Positions 34,439 to 43,482 are shown, counted from the first letter of the stretch. The stretch is 64,000 bases of DNA from Mycobacterium sp. GA-1841 (GCF_001954135.1 NZ_MBEQ01000099.1:1-64000), one strand, 5' to 3'. The notes: generated by a model from the letters alone, not told the origin. Translations and numbers: made by a program.

Positions 34439-34732
34439 TCAGCTGGTGCCCAACGGGTCGATGGTCCAGGCGATGTAGAGCACCGCGGCGCTCACCGTGG
34501 CGGTGGTGGCGAAATCGATGGTTCGTGACCGCACCACGAGGAGACCGGCACGGTCATCGGCCAAGGCCAGCCGCAACGCCGCCGCCGCACCCACCCCGAT
34601 CCCGATGACCAGTGCGCCACGACGCCAGTAGCCCGCCACCACCAAGATGAAGGCCGCGACAAAGAACAGCCCGACCACCAGGATCGGCCACTGTCCGGCA
34701 ATCACCTTGCGGACGAACTCCTTTGCCGTCAC
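34439..34732 (-). CDS. DUF3017 membrane protein
   Basis: 97 residues from a GTG at 34732 that overlaps the folD stop (GTGA). Three transmembrane helices (about residues 14-33, 38-58 and 75-93). Actinobacterial DUF3017 proteins are regularly encoded directly after folD, as here. Function unknown. Confidence 0.85.
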   Translation of the reverse strand: MTAKEFVRKVIAGQWPILVVGLFFVAAFILVVAGYWRRGALVIGIGVGAAAALRLALADDRAGLLVVRSRTIDFATTATVSAAVLYIAWTIDPLGTS

Positions 34733-35589
34733 GCCAGTTTCGACTCTTCGAGCTCGACGACATTGGTCAGCAGGAATGCCCGGGTCAACGGCCCCACGCC
34801 GCCCGGGTTGGGCGAGACGTGCCCGGCCACGTCCCAGACGTCCGGCGCGACATCCCCGGTGAGCTTGCCGTCGACGCGGCTGACCCCGACGTCGACGACG
34901 GCCGCCCCGGGCTTGACCATGTCCGCGGTCACCATGTGCGGAACACCGACCGCGGCGATGATGATGTCGGCCTGCCGGGTCAGGGCGGGCAGATCGCGAG
35001 TGCCGGTGTGGCAGAGGGTGACGGTGGCGTTCTCGGAGCGACGGGTGAGCAGCAGCCCGATCGGGCGGCCCACGGTGACACCGCGGCCGATCACCACCAC
35101 GTGTGCCCCGGCGATCGGGACGTCGAACCGGCGCAGCAGATGCACGATGCCGCGCGGAGTACAAGGCAGGGGGGCCTGTTTCCCCAACACCAGCCGGCCC
35201 AGGTTGGTCGGGTGCAGACCGTCGGCGTCTTTGTCCGGGTCGATGCGCTCCAGCGCGGCGTTCTCGTCGAGATGCTTGGGCAGCGGCAGCTGCACGATGT
35301 AGCCCGTGCAGTCCGGGTTGGCATTGAGTTCGTCGATCGTCTCGTCGAGTTGGGCCTGCGTGATGTCGGCGGACAGGTCCCGGCGGATCGAGTTGATCCC
35401 GACCTTGGCGCAGTCGGCGTGCTTGCCGCGCACGTAAGCCTGGGAACCGGGGTCCTCACCGACCAGCACCGTGCCCAGGCCGGGCGTCCGGCCCGCTTCG
35501 GTCAATTTCGCGACGCGCGCCTTGAGATCGACGAAGATTTCGTCGCGCGTGGCCTTACCGTCCAGAACAATCGCACCCACGGGTGCCAT
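34729..35589 (-). CDS. folD: Bifunctional methylenetetrahydrofolate dehydrogenase / cyclohydrolase
   Basis: 286 residues from the ATG at 35589, close to the homologous start at GAIVLDGK. It interconverts 5,10-methylene- and 10-formyl-tetrahydrofolate, supplying one-carbon units. Motifs: DPGSQAYVRGKHADCAKVG with the catalytic Lys, CTGYIVQLPLPKHL, GRGVTVGRPIG (NADP binding) and the C-terminal PNPGGVGPLTRAFLL. Operon with the downstream DUF3017 gene; divergent from the flavin oxidoreductase gene, 29 bases apart. Confidence 0.96.
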   Translation of the reverse strand: MAPVGAIVLDGKATRDEIFVDLKARVAKLTEAGRTPGLGTVLVGEDPGSQAYVRGKHADCAKVGINSIRRDLSADITQAQLDETIDELNANPDCTGYIVQLPLPKHLDENAALERIDPDKDADGLHPTNLGRLVLGKQAPLPCTPRGIVHLLRRFDVPIAGAHVVVIGRGVTVGRPIGLLLTRRSENATVTLCHTGTRDLPALTRQADIIIAAVGVPHMVTADMVKPGAAVVDVGVSRVDGKLTGDVAPDVWDVAGHVSPNPGGVGPLTRAFLLTNVVELEESKLA

Positions 35590-35618
35590 TGTGTCAGGTC
35601 GCGTGGCAAGCTCCATCT

Positions 35619-36842
35619 ATGAACACTCAGCCCAATGTGTTCACTGATGTTTTCAGTGAGGCCAAACTCGGCCCGGTGACGCTGCGCAACCGCATCATCA
35701 AGGCCGCCACCTTCGAAGCGTCCACGCCTGATGCGCTGGTCACCGAAGATCTGATCAACTACCACCGGTTGCCCGCGGCCGGCGGGGTCGGCATGACCAC
35801 CGTCGCCTACTGCGCGGTGGCCCCCGGTGGCCGCACCGACGGCTGGCAGATCTGGATGCGGCCAGAGGCAGTACCCGGACTCACCAAACTCACCGAGACC
35901 ATCCACGCCGAGGGCGCGGCCATCAGCGCCCAGATCGGCCACGCCGGGCCGGTGGCCAACTCGCGCACCAACAAGGCCCAGGCACTGGCGCCGGTGCGGT
36001 TCTTCAACCCACTGTCGATGCGGTTCGCCAAGAAAGCCAGCATCGACGACATCCGTGACGTCACCGCCGCCCATGCCAACGCTGCCCGGCTGGCCATCGA
36101 CTCCGGATTCGACGCGGTCGAGGTGCATCTCGGCCACAACTATCTGGCCAGCTCGTTCCTGTCGCCACTGATCAACCGGCGCACCGATGAGTTCGGCGGA
36201 TCGCTGGAGAACCGGGCGAAGGTGGCCCGCGGTGTGGTCCGCGCGGTACGCGACGCCGTCGACAAGCACGGTGGCAAGAAGATCGCCGTGATCGCGAAAC
36301 TCAACATGAGCGACGGCATCCGCGGCGGCATCCCTCTCGACGAGTCCCTGCAGACCGCCAAGTGGCTCGAGGAGGACGGCGGCCTGGACGCCATCGAGCT
36401 CACCGCCGGCAGCTCACTGGTCAACCCGATGTACTTGTTCCGCGGAGGCGCCCCGGTCAAGGAGTTCGCCGCGAACTTCAAGCCGCCGATCAGCTGGGGC
36501 ATTCGGATGAGCGGCAACAAGTTCTTCCGCGAATACCCCTACCACGAGGCGTATCTGATGCGCGACGCCGAGAAGTTCCGCGCCGAGCTGACGATGCCGA
36601 TCATCCTGCTGGGCGGCATCACGAACCGCGAGACCATGGACCGGGCGATGGCCGCGGGCTTCGAGTTCGTCGCGATGGGCCGGGCCCTGCTGGCCGAGCC
36701 GGACCTGCTCAACCGGATCAAGGCCGAAGGCGAAAAGGGTTCTGTCAAATCGCTGTGCACGCACTGCAACAGCTGCATGCCCACGATCTACAGCCACACC
36801 CACTGTGTGGTGACGGGAGCCCCCGATTCACTCGTGAGCTGA
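35619..36842 (+). CDS. NADH:flavin oxidoreductase (Old Yellow Enzyme family)
   Basis: 407 residues. FMN TIM-barrel features: KLGPVTLRNRIIKAATFE, AQIGHAGPVANSR, VEVHLGHNYLASSFLSP with the conserved His/Asn pair, DEFGGSLENRA and GITNRETMDRAMAAGFEFVAMGRALL. The C-terminus ends with CTHCNSCMPTIYSHTHC, whose four Cys are arranged like the [4Fe-4S] site of 2,4-dienoyl-CoA reductase-type OYEs, but no FAD/NAD domain follows. It may be a single-domain dienoyl- or enoate-reductase with a cluster. Substrate unknown. Confidence 0.87.
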   Translation: MNTQPNVFTDVFSEAKLGPVTLRNRIIKAATFEASTPDALVTEDLINYHRLPAAGGVGMTTVAYCAVAPGGRTDGWQIWMRPEAVPGLTKLTETIHAEGAAISAQIGHAGPVANSRTNKAQALAPVRFFNPLSMRFAKKASIDDIRDVTAAHANAARLAIDSGFDAVEVHLGHNYLASSFLSPLINRRTDEFGGSLENRAKVARGVVRAVRDAVDKHGGKKIAVIAKLNMSDGIRGGIPLDESLQTAKWLEEDGGLDAIELTAGSSLVNPMYLFRGGAPVKEFAANFKPPISWGIRMSGNKFFREYPYHEAYLMRDAEKFRAELTMPIILLGGITNRETMDRAMAAGFEFVAMGRALLAEPDLLNRIKAEGEKGSVKSLCTHCNSCMPTIYSHTHCVVTGAPDSLVS

Positions 36843-36866
36843 GACTCACCGTGAGCTAATAGCCCC

Positions 36867-37775
36867 ATGGTCGGTAACCACCCCAGCGACACCATGGTCA
36901 CCTACCGCTACGTGCGGGTGGGCCTGGTGGCGCTGGTGGTGTTCCTGTTGTGTTCGTTGGGGTTGACCTGGGCGCACAGTTGCCCACAGGGGTCGATCAG
37001 CGCGTTCTTCTACACGCGCACCCACGCGGTGTTCCTGGCCGCGCTGTGTGCGATCGGTATCTGCCTGATCGCGTACAAGGGCAGCCGGATCGGTGAAGAC
37101 GCACTGCTGAACTTCGCCGGGTTCATGGCCTTCATCGTGGCCCTGGTGCCCACCGGCCCGGTCGAGCTGTGCCAGCCGTGGCTACCGAGCGTGAGCGACC
37201 CGTACGGCGCCGTCGCCAACAACATCGCATCGTTGTTCGTCGCCGTCGCGGCCGGCACGGCGATGTATCTGGCGCTGCAGCGGTGGCGCCGCCCGCAACA
37301 ACCGCCGGTGGCCTCGGCCCCGTCCTGCGCCGAGGCCGCCACCCTGTGGAAGACCATCGCCACGGCGCTCCTGACGGTCGAAAAGCGGCTGCCCGCAGCA
37401 CTGTTGGTCATCGCGATCGCCGGGGCGCCGCTGCTGCTGTGGGACTGGTTCGCCGAGCACGCGCACGTGATCGCCGCCGTGGCGATGTTCCTGGCCATCA
37501 CTCTGGTCGCGGTGTACCACGCGTGCTACGCCCGGGCGGCTGTGCGCCGGCACCTGGCCCGCTTCTATGCCACCATCGCCGCACTCATGCTCGCGACGGT
37601 GGTGGCCGCGTTGGTGCTGTTGACCGTGGGCTGGCCCTTCGGCGTGATCGCCGTCGAGCTCACCCTCACCGTGCTGTTCGCAGTGTTTTGGGCGGTGCAG
37701 ACCTGGGACGTGTGGGACGCCGAGGATCGCTACCCCGAAGAGGCGGTACCGACCCTCGCCAACGCCGAGCGCTAA
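36867..37775 (+). CDS. Polytopic membrane protein, unknown function
   Basis: 302 residues, about eight transmembrane helices, short Arg-rich loops and few conserved polar residues. The motif GPVELCQPWLPS with WAHSCPQGS places two Cys in predicted extracytoplasmic loops, possibly a disulfide. The start could also be the ATG at 36894. It follows the OYE gene by 24 bases on the same strand and converges with the propeller gene with a four-base overlap. I do not recognise the family. Confidence 0.8.
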   Translation: MVGNHPSDTMVTYRYVRVGLVALVVFLLCSLGLTWAHSCPQGSISAFFYTRTHAVFLAALCAIGICLIAYKGSRIGEDALLNFAGFMAFIVALVPTGPVELCQPWLPSVSDPYGAVANNIASLFVAVAAGTAMYLALQRWRRPQQPPVASAPSCAEAATLWKTIATALLTVEKRLPAALLVIAIAGAPLLLWDWFAEHAHVIAAVAMFLAITLVAVYHACYARAAVRRHLARFYATIAALMLATVVAALVLLTVGWPFGVIAVELTLTVLFAVFWAVQTWDVWDAEDRYPEEAVPTLANAER

Positions 37776-39523
37776 CTGGTGTAGCCGTCGATCTGCAACG
37801 TCTGGCCGTCACGCCGTAACACCAGCACCGCGCCGGGTGCCGGCACGAAACCCTCGACCGATCCAGCCGGCACCGTCGCAGTCTGCGTGCACGTGGCGGC
37901 GTCGAACGTGCGAAGCGAACCAGGGACACCCGGGCCCCCGTTGTCGGCGATGACGAAATGGTCGTCGAAGGACAGGTAGGCGAGACCGCTGCCCTGGCCG
38001 AGCGCTCGGGCATTGGCGCCGCGGACCCCTTGGGCGCCAACACATCTGCGCTTGCCGTCCGGACCGAACAACACGAGTTGTCGGCCGCCTTCGCGGCTGG
38101 AGAACAGGAAGTTGTCAGCCGGACCCAAGGACGGTTCGGCGGTGCCCCGATCCGGAATCGGGGTGAGGGTCTTGTCCACCACGTTGACGTAGGTGATCCC
38201 GGGTGGCGCACCGGCACCGGCGAACTGCATGAAGATGCCCACCGAGTTCGCCGGGGTGGCGATCGCTCCCGCGTCCGCCTGGCCCTTGAACACTTCGTTG
38301 TCCCACACGGTCGCGCCGCTGCCGGGGTCGACGGCGAGCACCCGGATGCCGCTACCTTGCTCGGACGAGCACTGCACCACCGACACCAACCATGATCGGG
38401 TGTCCACCGTACGCGTCGGGAAGACGCAATCAGCATGGGGCGCAGGCACTGTCCACATCGGGTTGCCGGTCCGCGTGTCGAAGCGCACCCACACCCGATC
38501 GTCGCGGTACACCACGAACGGCGCGTCCCGGTTGTAGCCGGGCACCTCCGACAATGCGTACATCATCCGCTCGTCGGCGTTCTGCCACAGCTGCTTTCCG
38601 GTGGCGGCGTCGAGGCCCACCAGTCCCTTGTCGAGGAAGGCCACGACGGTGGCCCCGTTGTCGAACACCCGCATGCCGGTGACCACCACACTGCCCGGTC
38701 CGGTTCGCGCGAAATGCCAGCGTTCCTGCCCGTCGGCGCCGTAGGCGGTGATGCGATGGTCGCCGTACACCACGAAACCTGCACCCGCAGCCGCGATGTC
38801 ACGGGTGGGCTGATGCTCGTCCCCCGCGTACGCATCCGGCAGCGACACCGTGAAGGTGTGCTTGCCCAACGTGGTGGGCACTGCCGGCAAATCGGTAGCT
38901 GCGGCCGTCGTCGCGTCGAGGTAACGTCCGTCGTCGCCGGCCCGAAACGCCCCGACGGTGACCGCTGCGGCAACCGCAACGGCGATCACTGCACCGAGCG
39001 CCAGCAACTTCACCGAGCTGCGCTCCAACCGCGGGACGGCGCGCACGGCCACCAGCGTCACCGCCGCGCCCGCCAGGCACAACCACCATGAGGCCATGAC
39101 CGCCGGCAGTGCCGCGGTGACCGGTGCGCCGTCCATCACCCTGCTGTAGAAGGTGGGGATGCCCTGGCTGATGTAGGCGATGAACAGCACGGCCATCACG
39201 GCCGCTGCCCCGGCTGCGGTCGCAGGCAAGTCACGACCGGTGTGGCCGCGCCACACGCAGTAGGCCATCGCCGCGATCACGACCACCGCGATGATCACCA
39301 CCGCCAGCCCCATCCGGTTCGGCAAGGCCTCACCCCAACGGTGCACGCTGACGGCATACCAGGCGCTCTCGCCTGCGCTGCGCGGCGCCAGCAGGCGTGC
39401 CCACGCCGCCAACACGGCGGCCCACACCAGCAAGACCGCCGCCGTACCGACCAGCACCGTGCCCACCGGACGCAGCACGCCAAGCACCCGGTCAGCCATC
39501 TTCTGCGCCCCTTCAGAACCCAT
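37772..39523 (-). CDS. Polytopic membrane protein with PQQ-like beta-propeller
   Basis: About 583 residues from the ATG at 39523; ATGs at 39553, 39532 and 39499 are alternatives. Five predicted transmembrane helices occupy roughly the first 205 residues. A PQQ-type propeller follows, with blades such as ITAYGADGQERWHF, VGLDAATGKQLWQN, RFDTRTGNPMWTVP and AVDPGSGATVWDN. The propeller is predicted to be outside the membrane. Related in design to the protein at 1948-3516, but with a multi-helix membrane part instead of one helix. Divergent from the FHA-ABC exporter gene. Function unknown. Confidence 0.8.
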   Translation of the reverse strand: MGSEGAQKMADRVLGVLRPVGTVLVGTAAVLLVWAAVLAAWARLLAPRSAGESAWYAVSVHRWGEALPNRMGLAVVIIAVVVIAAMAYCVWRGHTGRDLPATAAGAAAVMAVLFIAYISQGIPTFYSRVMDGAPVTAALPAVMASWWLCLAGAAVTLVAVRAVPRLERSSVKLLALGAVIAVAVAAAVTVGAFRAGDDGRYLDATTAAATDLPAVPTTLGKHTFTVSLPDAYAGDEHQPTRDIAAAGAGFVVYGDHRITAYGADGQERWHFARTGPGSVVVTGMRVFDNGATVVAFLDKGLVGLDAATGKQLWQNADERMMYALSEVPGYNRDAPFVVYRDDRVWVRFDTRTGNPMWTVPAPHADCVFPTRTVDTRSWLVSVVQCSSEQGSGIRVLAVDPGSGATVWDNEVFKGQADAGAIATPANSVGIFMQFAGAGAPPGITYVNVVDKTLTPIPDRGTAEPSLGPADNFLFSSREGGRQLVLFGPDGKRRCVGAQGVRGANARALGQGSGLAYLSFDDHFVIADNGGPGVPGSLRTFDAATCTQTATVPAGSVEGFVPAPGAVLVLRRDGQTLQIDGYTS

Positions 39524-39599
39524 AGGGGCCATCGTCACACGCCGCCACACCACCGCAACGGACCAGCCCCGGTGAGAACTACCGATAGAGTTGAGCCCG

Positions 39600-42242
39600 A
39601 TGAGTCCTGCGCTGACCGTTCGTTACGACGGATCGACCCGTACCTTCGCCCCGGGCAACGATGTCGTCATCGGCCGGGATCTCCGCGCCGACGTCCGCAT
39701 CGCCCACCCCCTGATCTCCCGCGCCCACCTCGTGCTGCGCTTCGACCAAGGCCGGTGGGTCGCCATCGACAACGGCAGCCTCAACGGCATGTACGTCAAC
39801 GGCCGGCGGGTGCCCTCGGTCGACCTGCGCGACGGCCAGATCGTCAACATCGGTAACCCGGACGGCCCGCAACTGACCTTCGACATCGGCCGCCACGAAG
39901 GGGCCGTGGGCCGAACCCCGACCGCGGCGGTGCCGATCGCGAGCCGGCCGAGCGGCGGCTGGCCCACCCAGGCACCCACCGCTCCCCGGCAGCCGTACGG
40001 CCAGCCGCCCGCACCTCCGCGCCCGGGCTATTCGTCCGGCCCGCAGCCGCGCTACCCGACCGCGCCGACCGGATATCCCAGCGGTCCCCAGGGCGGTTAC
40101 CCCAGCGGACCGCAAACCGGATATCCCAGTGGCCCGCAGCAGTATCAGTCGCAACCGGTTCGCACCCCGGCCCCGGCCCCCGCGAATCCGGCGCAGGCAC
40201 CGACCACGATGGGCCCGGCCGCCTCGGCCCGCGGCGGCAGCGAGGCCGGCGGCAACATCGCGACCAGCATGATGAAGATCTTGCGGCCCGGGCGTAGCAC
40301 GTCGGCGCCGGCAAATGCGGTGAAGATCGGCCGCGCCACCGACAACGACATCGTGATTCCCGACGTGTTGGCCTCACGGCATCACGCCACGTTGATCCCG
40401 CTGCCCGGCGGCACCGAGATCCGCGATGAACGCAGCATCAACGGCACGTTCGTCAACGGTGCCCGGGTGGACAGCGCGATCCTGCACGACGACGACGTGG
40501 TCACCATCGGCAACGTCGACCTGGTGTTCAGCGGCGGTACCTTGGTGCGCCGCAGCGAGACCGAGGCCGACACCCGCACCGGCGGACTCGAAGTGCGCGG
40601 CCTGACGTGGACGATCGAGGGCAACAAGACGCTGCTCGACAACATCTCCCTGGATGCCCGGCCCGGCACGCTGACCGCGGTGATCGGACCCTCGGGCGCC
40701 GGAAAGTCGACGTTCGCCAAGCAGGTCGCCGGCTACACCCATCCGACCAGCGGCACGATCACCTTCGAGGGCCACGACGTCCACGCCGAGTACGCCTCGC
40801 TGCGTTCCCGGATCGGCATGGTTCCGCAGGACGACGTGGTGCACGGTCAGCTCACCGTGCGGCAGGCGCTGATGTATGCCGCCGAACTGCGGCTGCCGCC
40901 GGACACCACGACCGCCGACCGCGAACAGGTCGTCATGCAGGTTCTCGAGGAACTCGAGATGACCAAGCACCTCGACACCCGCGTCGACAAGCTGTCCGGC
41001 GGGCAACGCAAGCGCGCCTCGGTCGCCCTCGAACTGCTGACCGGCCCGTCACTGCTGATCCTCGACGAGCCCACCTCGGGTCTGGACCCGGCGCTCGACC
41101 GCCAGGTGATGACCATGCTGCGCCAGTTGGCCGACGCCGGCCGCGTGGTGCTGGTCGTCACGCACTCACTGACCTATCTCGATGTGTGCGACCAGGTACT
41201 GCTGCTGGCCCCCGGTGGCAAAACCGCGTTCTGCGGGCCGCCCGACCAGATCGGTCCGGAGCTCGGCACCACCAACTGGGCCGACATCTTCAGCACCGTG
41301 GCGAGCGATCCGGCCGAGGCGAATCGGCGCTACCTCGCCCGCACGGGGCCTGCGCCGGCCGCCGCGGCGTCCTCGGAGCAGCCCGGAGATCTCGGCGCGC
41401 CGGCGAAGACGAGCCTGCTGCGCCAGTTCTCCACGATCGCCCGCCGGCAGATGCGACTGATCATCTCCGACCGCGGCTACTTCATCTTCCTGGCGCTGCT
41501 GCCGTTCATCATGGGTGTGCTGTCGCTGTCGGTGCCGGGCACCGTCGGCTTCGGTGTGCCGAACCCGATGGGCGACGCCCCCAACGAGCCGGGCCAGATC
41601 CTGGTGCTGCTCAACGTCGGCGCAATCTTCATGGGCACCGCCCTGACCATCCGCGACCTGATCGGCGAACGGGCGATCTTCCGCCGCGAGCAGGCCGTCG
41701 GGCTGTCCACCACCGCTTACCTGCTGGCCAAGGTCTGCGTGTACTCGGTGTTCGCCATCGTGCAGTCGGCAATCGTCACGACCATCACGATCATGGGCAA
41801 GGGCTGGGGTGAGGGCGCGGTGGACCGCGGCGTGTTCCTGCCGAACCGGTCCCTGGAGTTGTTCGTCAGCATGGCCGCCACCACCGTCACCGCCGCCATG
41901 GTGGGCCTGGCGCTGTCGGCCCTGGCGAAATCCAACGAGCAGATCATGCCGCTGCTCGTGGTCGCGATCATGAGCCAGCTGGTGTTCTCCGGCGGCATGA
42001 TCCCGGTGACCGGCCGCGTCGGGCTGGATCAACTCTCGTGGATCACGCCGGCCCGCTGGGGTTTTGCCGCGTCGGCGTCGACGGTCGATCTGATCCGGCT
42101 GGTGCCCGGGCCGCTGACCCCCAAGGACTCACATTGGGAGCACACCACCGGCACCTGGCTGTTCGACATGGCCATGCTGGCGGCGCTGTCGCTGTTCTAT
42201 GTCAGCTTCGTGCGCTGGAAGATCCGGCTCAAGGCCGGCTGA
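39600..42242 (+). CDS. ABC exporter with two FHA domains, Rv1747-like
   Basis: 880 residues from the ATG at 39600. Order: FHA1 (about 15-95, GRDLRADVRIAHPLISRAH), a Pro-rich linker with Thr-Pro sites and three GYPSGPQ units (158-180), FHA2 (about 238-310, IGRATDNDIVIP), an ABC ATPase (about 330-550; Walker A GPSGAGKS 363-370, signature LSGGQRKR, Walker B LLILDEP) and an ABC2-type membrane domain with six helices. Same architecture as M. tuberculosis Rv1747, whose FHA domains bind PknF-phosphorylated Thr in the linker and which exports phosphatidylinositol mannosides. No kinase gene lies next to it here. Confidence 0.92.
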   Translation: MSPALTVRYDGSTRTFAPGNDVVIGRDLRADVRIAHPLISRAHLVLRFDQGRWVAIDNGSLNGMYVNGRRVPSVDLRDGQIVNIGNPDGPQLTFDIGRHEGAVGRTPTAAVPIASRPSGGWPTQAPTAPRQPYGQPPAPPRPGYSSGPQPRYPTAPTGYPSGPQGGYPSGPQTGYPSGPQQYQSQPVRTPAPAPANPAQAPTTMGPAASARGGSEAGGNIATSMMKILRPGRSTSAPANAVKIGRATDNDIVIPDVLASRHHATLIPLPGGTEIRDERSINGTFVNGARVDSAILHDDDVVTIGNVDLVFSGGTLVRRSETEADTRTGGLEVRGLTWTIEGNKTLLDNISLDARPGTLTAVIGPSGAGKSTFAKQVAGYTHPTSGTITFEGHDVHAEYASLRSRIGMVPQDDVVHGQLTVRQALMYAAELRLPPDTTTADREQVVMQVLEELEMTKHLDTRVDKLSGGQRKRASVALELLTGPSLLILDEPTSGLDPALDRQVMTMLRQLADAGRVVLVVTHSLTYLDVCDQVLLLAPGGKTAFCGPPDQIGPELGTTNWADIFSTVASDPAEANRRYLARTGPAPAAAASSEQPGDLGAPAKTSLLRQFSTIARRQMRLIISDRGYFIFLALLPFIMGVLSLSVPGTVGFGVPNPMGDAPNEPGQILVLLNVGAIFMGTALTIRDLIGERAIFRREQAVGLSTTAYLLAKVCVYSVFAIVQSAIVTTITIMGKGWGEGAVDRGVFLPNRSLELFVSMAATTVTAAMVGLALSALAKSNEQIMPLLVVAIMSQLVFSGGMIPVTGRVGLDQLSWITPARWGFAASASTVDLIRLVPGPLTPKDSHWEHTTGTWLFDMAMLAALSLFYVSFVRWKIRLKAG
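40071..40142 (+). repeat. Three 24-base units encoding GYPSGPQ-x
   Basis: Tandem copies encode GYPSGPQG, GYPSGPQT and GYPSGPQQ in the linker between the two FHA domains of the ABC exporter. The DNA copies differ at synonymous sites, so the repetition is kept at the protein level. Confidence 0.8.
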
Positions 42243-42243
42243 G

Positions 42244-42807
42244 TCACCCGCCGCTGACGTCGAGGCCGTGGGCGACGGCGTAGGACAGTGCCTGGGTGAT
42301 GTCGATCTTGGCGCCCCGCAGCTTGGCTGTGGTCCAGAACGTGGCGTCGACGCGGGCGCCCCGCAGATCGGCCTCGTCGAACTTGGCGTCCTGCACCCGC
42401 GCACCGCTCAGGTCTGCCTGCCGCAGCACGGCCTTGCGTAGATCCACACCGACGAGGCTGGTCTCCCGGAGCCGGCAGTCCGACAGGTCGACGCTGCGCA
42501 GATCGCAGCCGCCCAGCACAGCCAGAGTGAGGTCGGATTCCTTCAGCGTGATCGGGCGCAGCCGGCACTCGGTGAACACCGAACCCAGCAGACTGCAATT
42601 GGTGAACGTGCTGTGCCAGAGCGTGGCGCGGCGGAACGTGCAGTTGCGGAACGCCGAGCCGGCATGCTGTGACTCGGACATGTCCACACCGCTGAAATCG
42701 CATTCAGTGAACACCACCCGCTCGGTGCGCAACCGGCTCAGATCCTGATCGCGGAAGTCTTCGCCGGTGAATTCGCGGTCCGCCCAGACGGTTTCGTCGG
42801 CCACCAC
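42244..42807 (-). CDS. mfpA: Pentapeptide-repeat DNA gyrase-protecting protein MfpA
   Basis: 187 residues from a GTG at 42807 (a second GTG at 42804). Almost the whole protein consists of pentapeptide repeats of A(D/N)LxX type, for example CDFSGVDMSESQHAGSAF and ADLSGARVQDAKFDEADL. It forms a right-handed beta-helix that mimics B-DNA and binds gyrase, protecting it from fluoroquinolones. Length and sequence match M. tuberculosis Rv3361c. Last gene of the mfpEDCBA conservon, three bases after mfpB; converges with the ABC exporter. Confidence 0.93.
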   Translation of the reverse strand: MVADETVWADREFTGEDFRDQDLSRLRTERVVFTECDFSGVDMSESQHAGSAFRNCTFRRATLWHSTFTNCSLLGSVFTECRLRPITLKESDLTLAVLGGCDLRSVDLSDCRLRETSLVGVDLRKAVLRQADLSGARVQDAKFDEADLRGARVDATFWTTAKLRGAKIDITQALSYAVAHGLDVSGG

Positions 42808-42810
42808 GTG

Positions 42811-43482
42811 TCAGCCGGGCAGCGCGGAAAGCGTGCTCAACGAGTACTCGGTGACGGCGATGAGCGCGGCCTTGGCCGAGTTGCGATCGCGCGCGTCGAC
42901 GGCCACCACCGGGATGTGGTCGGGCAGGGCCAGCGCCTTGCGCACCGCCTGGGTGGGATGCTTTGGTGCGTCGTCGAATTCATTGACCGCGACGATGAAC
43001 GGCAACTTGCGGGCCTCGAAGAAGTCCACCGCGGCGAAGCTGTCCTGCAGGCGTCGCACGTCGACCAGGATGATCGCACCGATCGCGCCGCGCACCAGGT
43101 CGTCCCACATGAACCAGAACCGTCGCTGCCCCGGCGTACCGAACAGGTACAGCACCAGATCCTCGGCCAGGGTGATGCGGCCGAAGTCCATCGCGACCGT
43201 GGTGGTGCGCTTGTCCGGGGTGCCGTCCAACGCGTCGACGCCTTCGGACACGTTGGTGACCAACGCTTCGGTGCGCAACGGCATGATCTCGGACACCGCG
43301 CCCACGAAGGTTGTCTTCCCGGCGCCGAACCCGCCGGAAATGACGATCTTCGTCGAGGATGAGCGCTTGCGCGAAGACTCTGTCTCGGATGAACGCTTGC
43401 GCGAAGACCCTGTCTCGGCTGCCCCGCGTCGGGGGGCGCCGCCGCCGGAGGCCGAGCGGGGTTCAGAGGGCTCGTAGGCCAC
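42811..43482 (-). CDS. mfpB: MfpB, conservon small GTPase
   Basis: 223 residues from a GTG at 43482; a start at 43497 is also open. GTPase motifs: P-loop GGFGAGKTT, AMDFGRI (switch II Asp) and AVNEFD (a variant of NKxD). MfpB is known to modulate MfpA binding to gyrase. The N-terminal extension before the P-loop contains a tandem repeat (SSRKRSSETESSRKRSS) and is longer than I recall in Rv3362c. The start overlaps the end of mfpC by 20 bases. Confidence 0.92.
   Translation of the reverse strand: MAYEPSEPRSASGGGAPRRGAAETGSSRKRSSETESSRKRSSSTKIVISGGFGAGKTTFVGAVSEIMPLRTEALVTNVSEGVDALDGTPDKRTTTVAMDFGRITLAEDLVLYLFGTPGQRRFWFMWDDLVRGAIGAIILVDVRRLQDSFAAVDFFEARKLPFIVAVNEFDDAPKHPTQAVRKALALPDHIPVVAVDARDRNSAKAALIAVTEYSLSTLSALPG
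43358..43417. repeat. 30-bp tandem duplication inside mfpB
   Basis: Two adjacent 30-base units (43358-43387 and 43388-43417) differ at two positions. In the mfpB frame they encode a duplicated Ser/Arg/Lys/Glu-rich decapeptide. The unit length keeps the frame, so this looks like a recent in-frame duplication. Confidence 0.85.

Noticed and set aside
34733..35164. Upstream extension of the DUF3017 frame into folD.
   Set aside because: The extension is antisense-free but out of frame with folD, Arg-rich and unlike the family; the GTG at 34732 overlapping the folD stop gives the normal 97-residue protein.
40071..40142. The GYPSGPQ repeats considered as PE/PPE-type or slippage-prone DNA.
   Set aside because: Copies differ at synonymous positions and lie in a linker typical of Rv1747-like proteins, so protein-level selection explains them.
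43358..43417. The tandem 30-mers considered as the start of a CRISPR array.
   Set aside because: There are only two directly abutting copies with no spacers, and they lie in frame inside mfpB.
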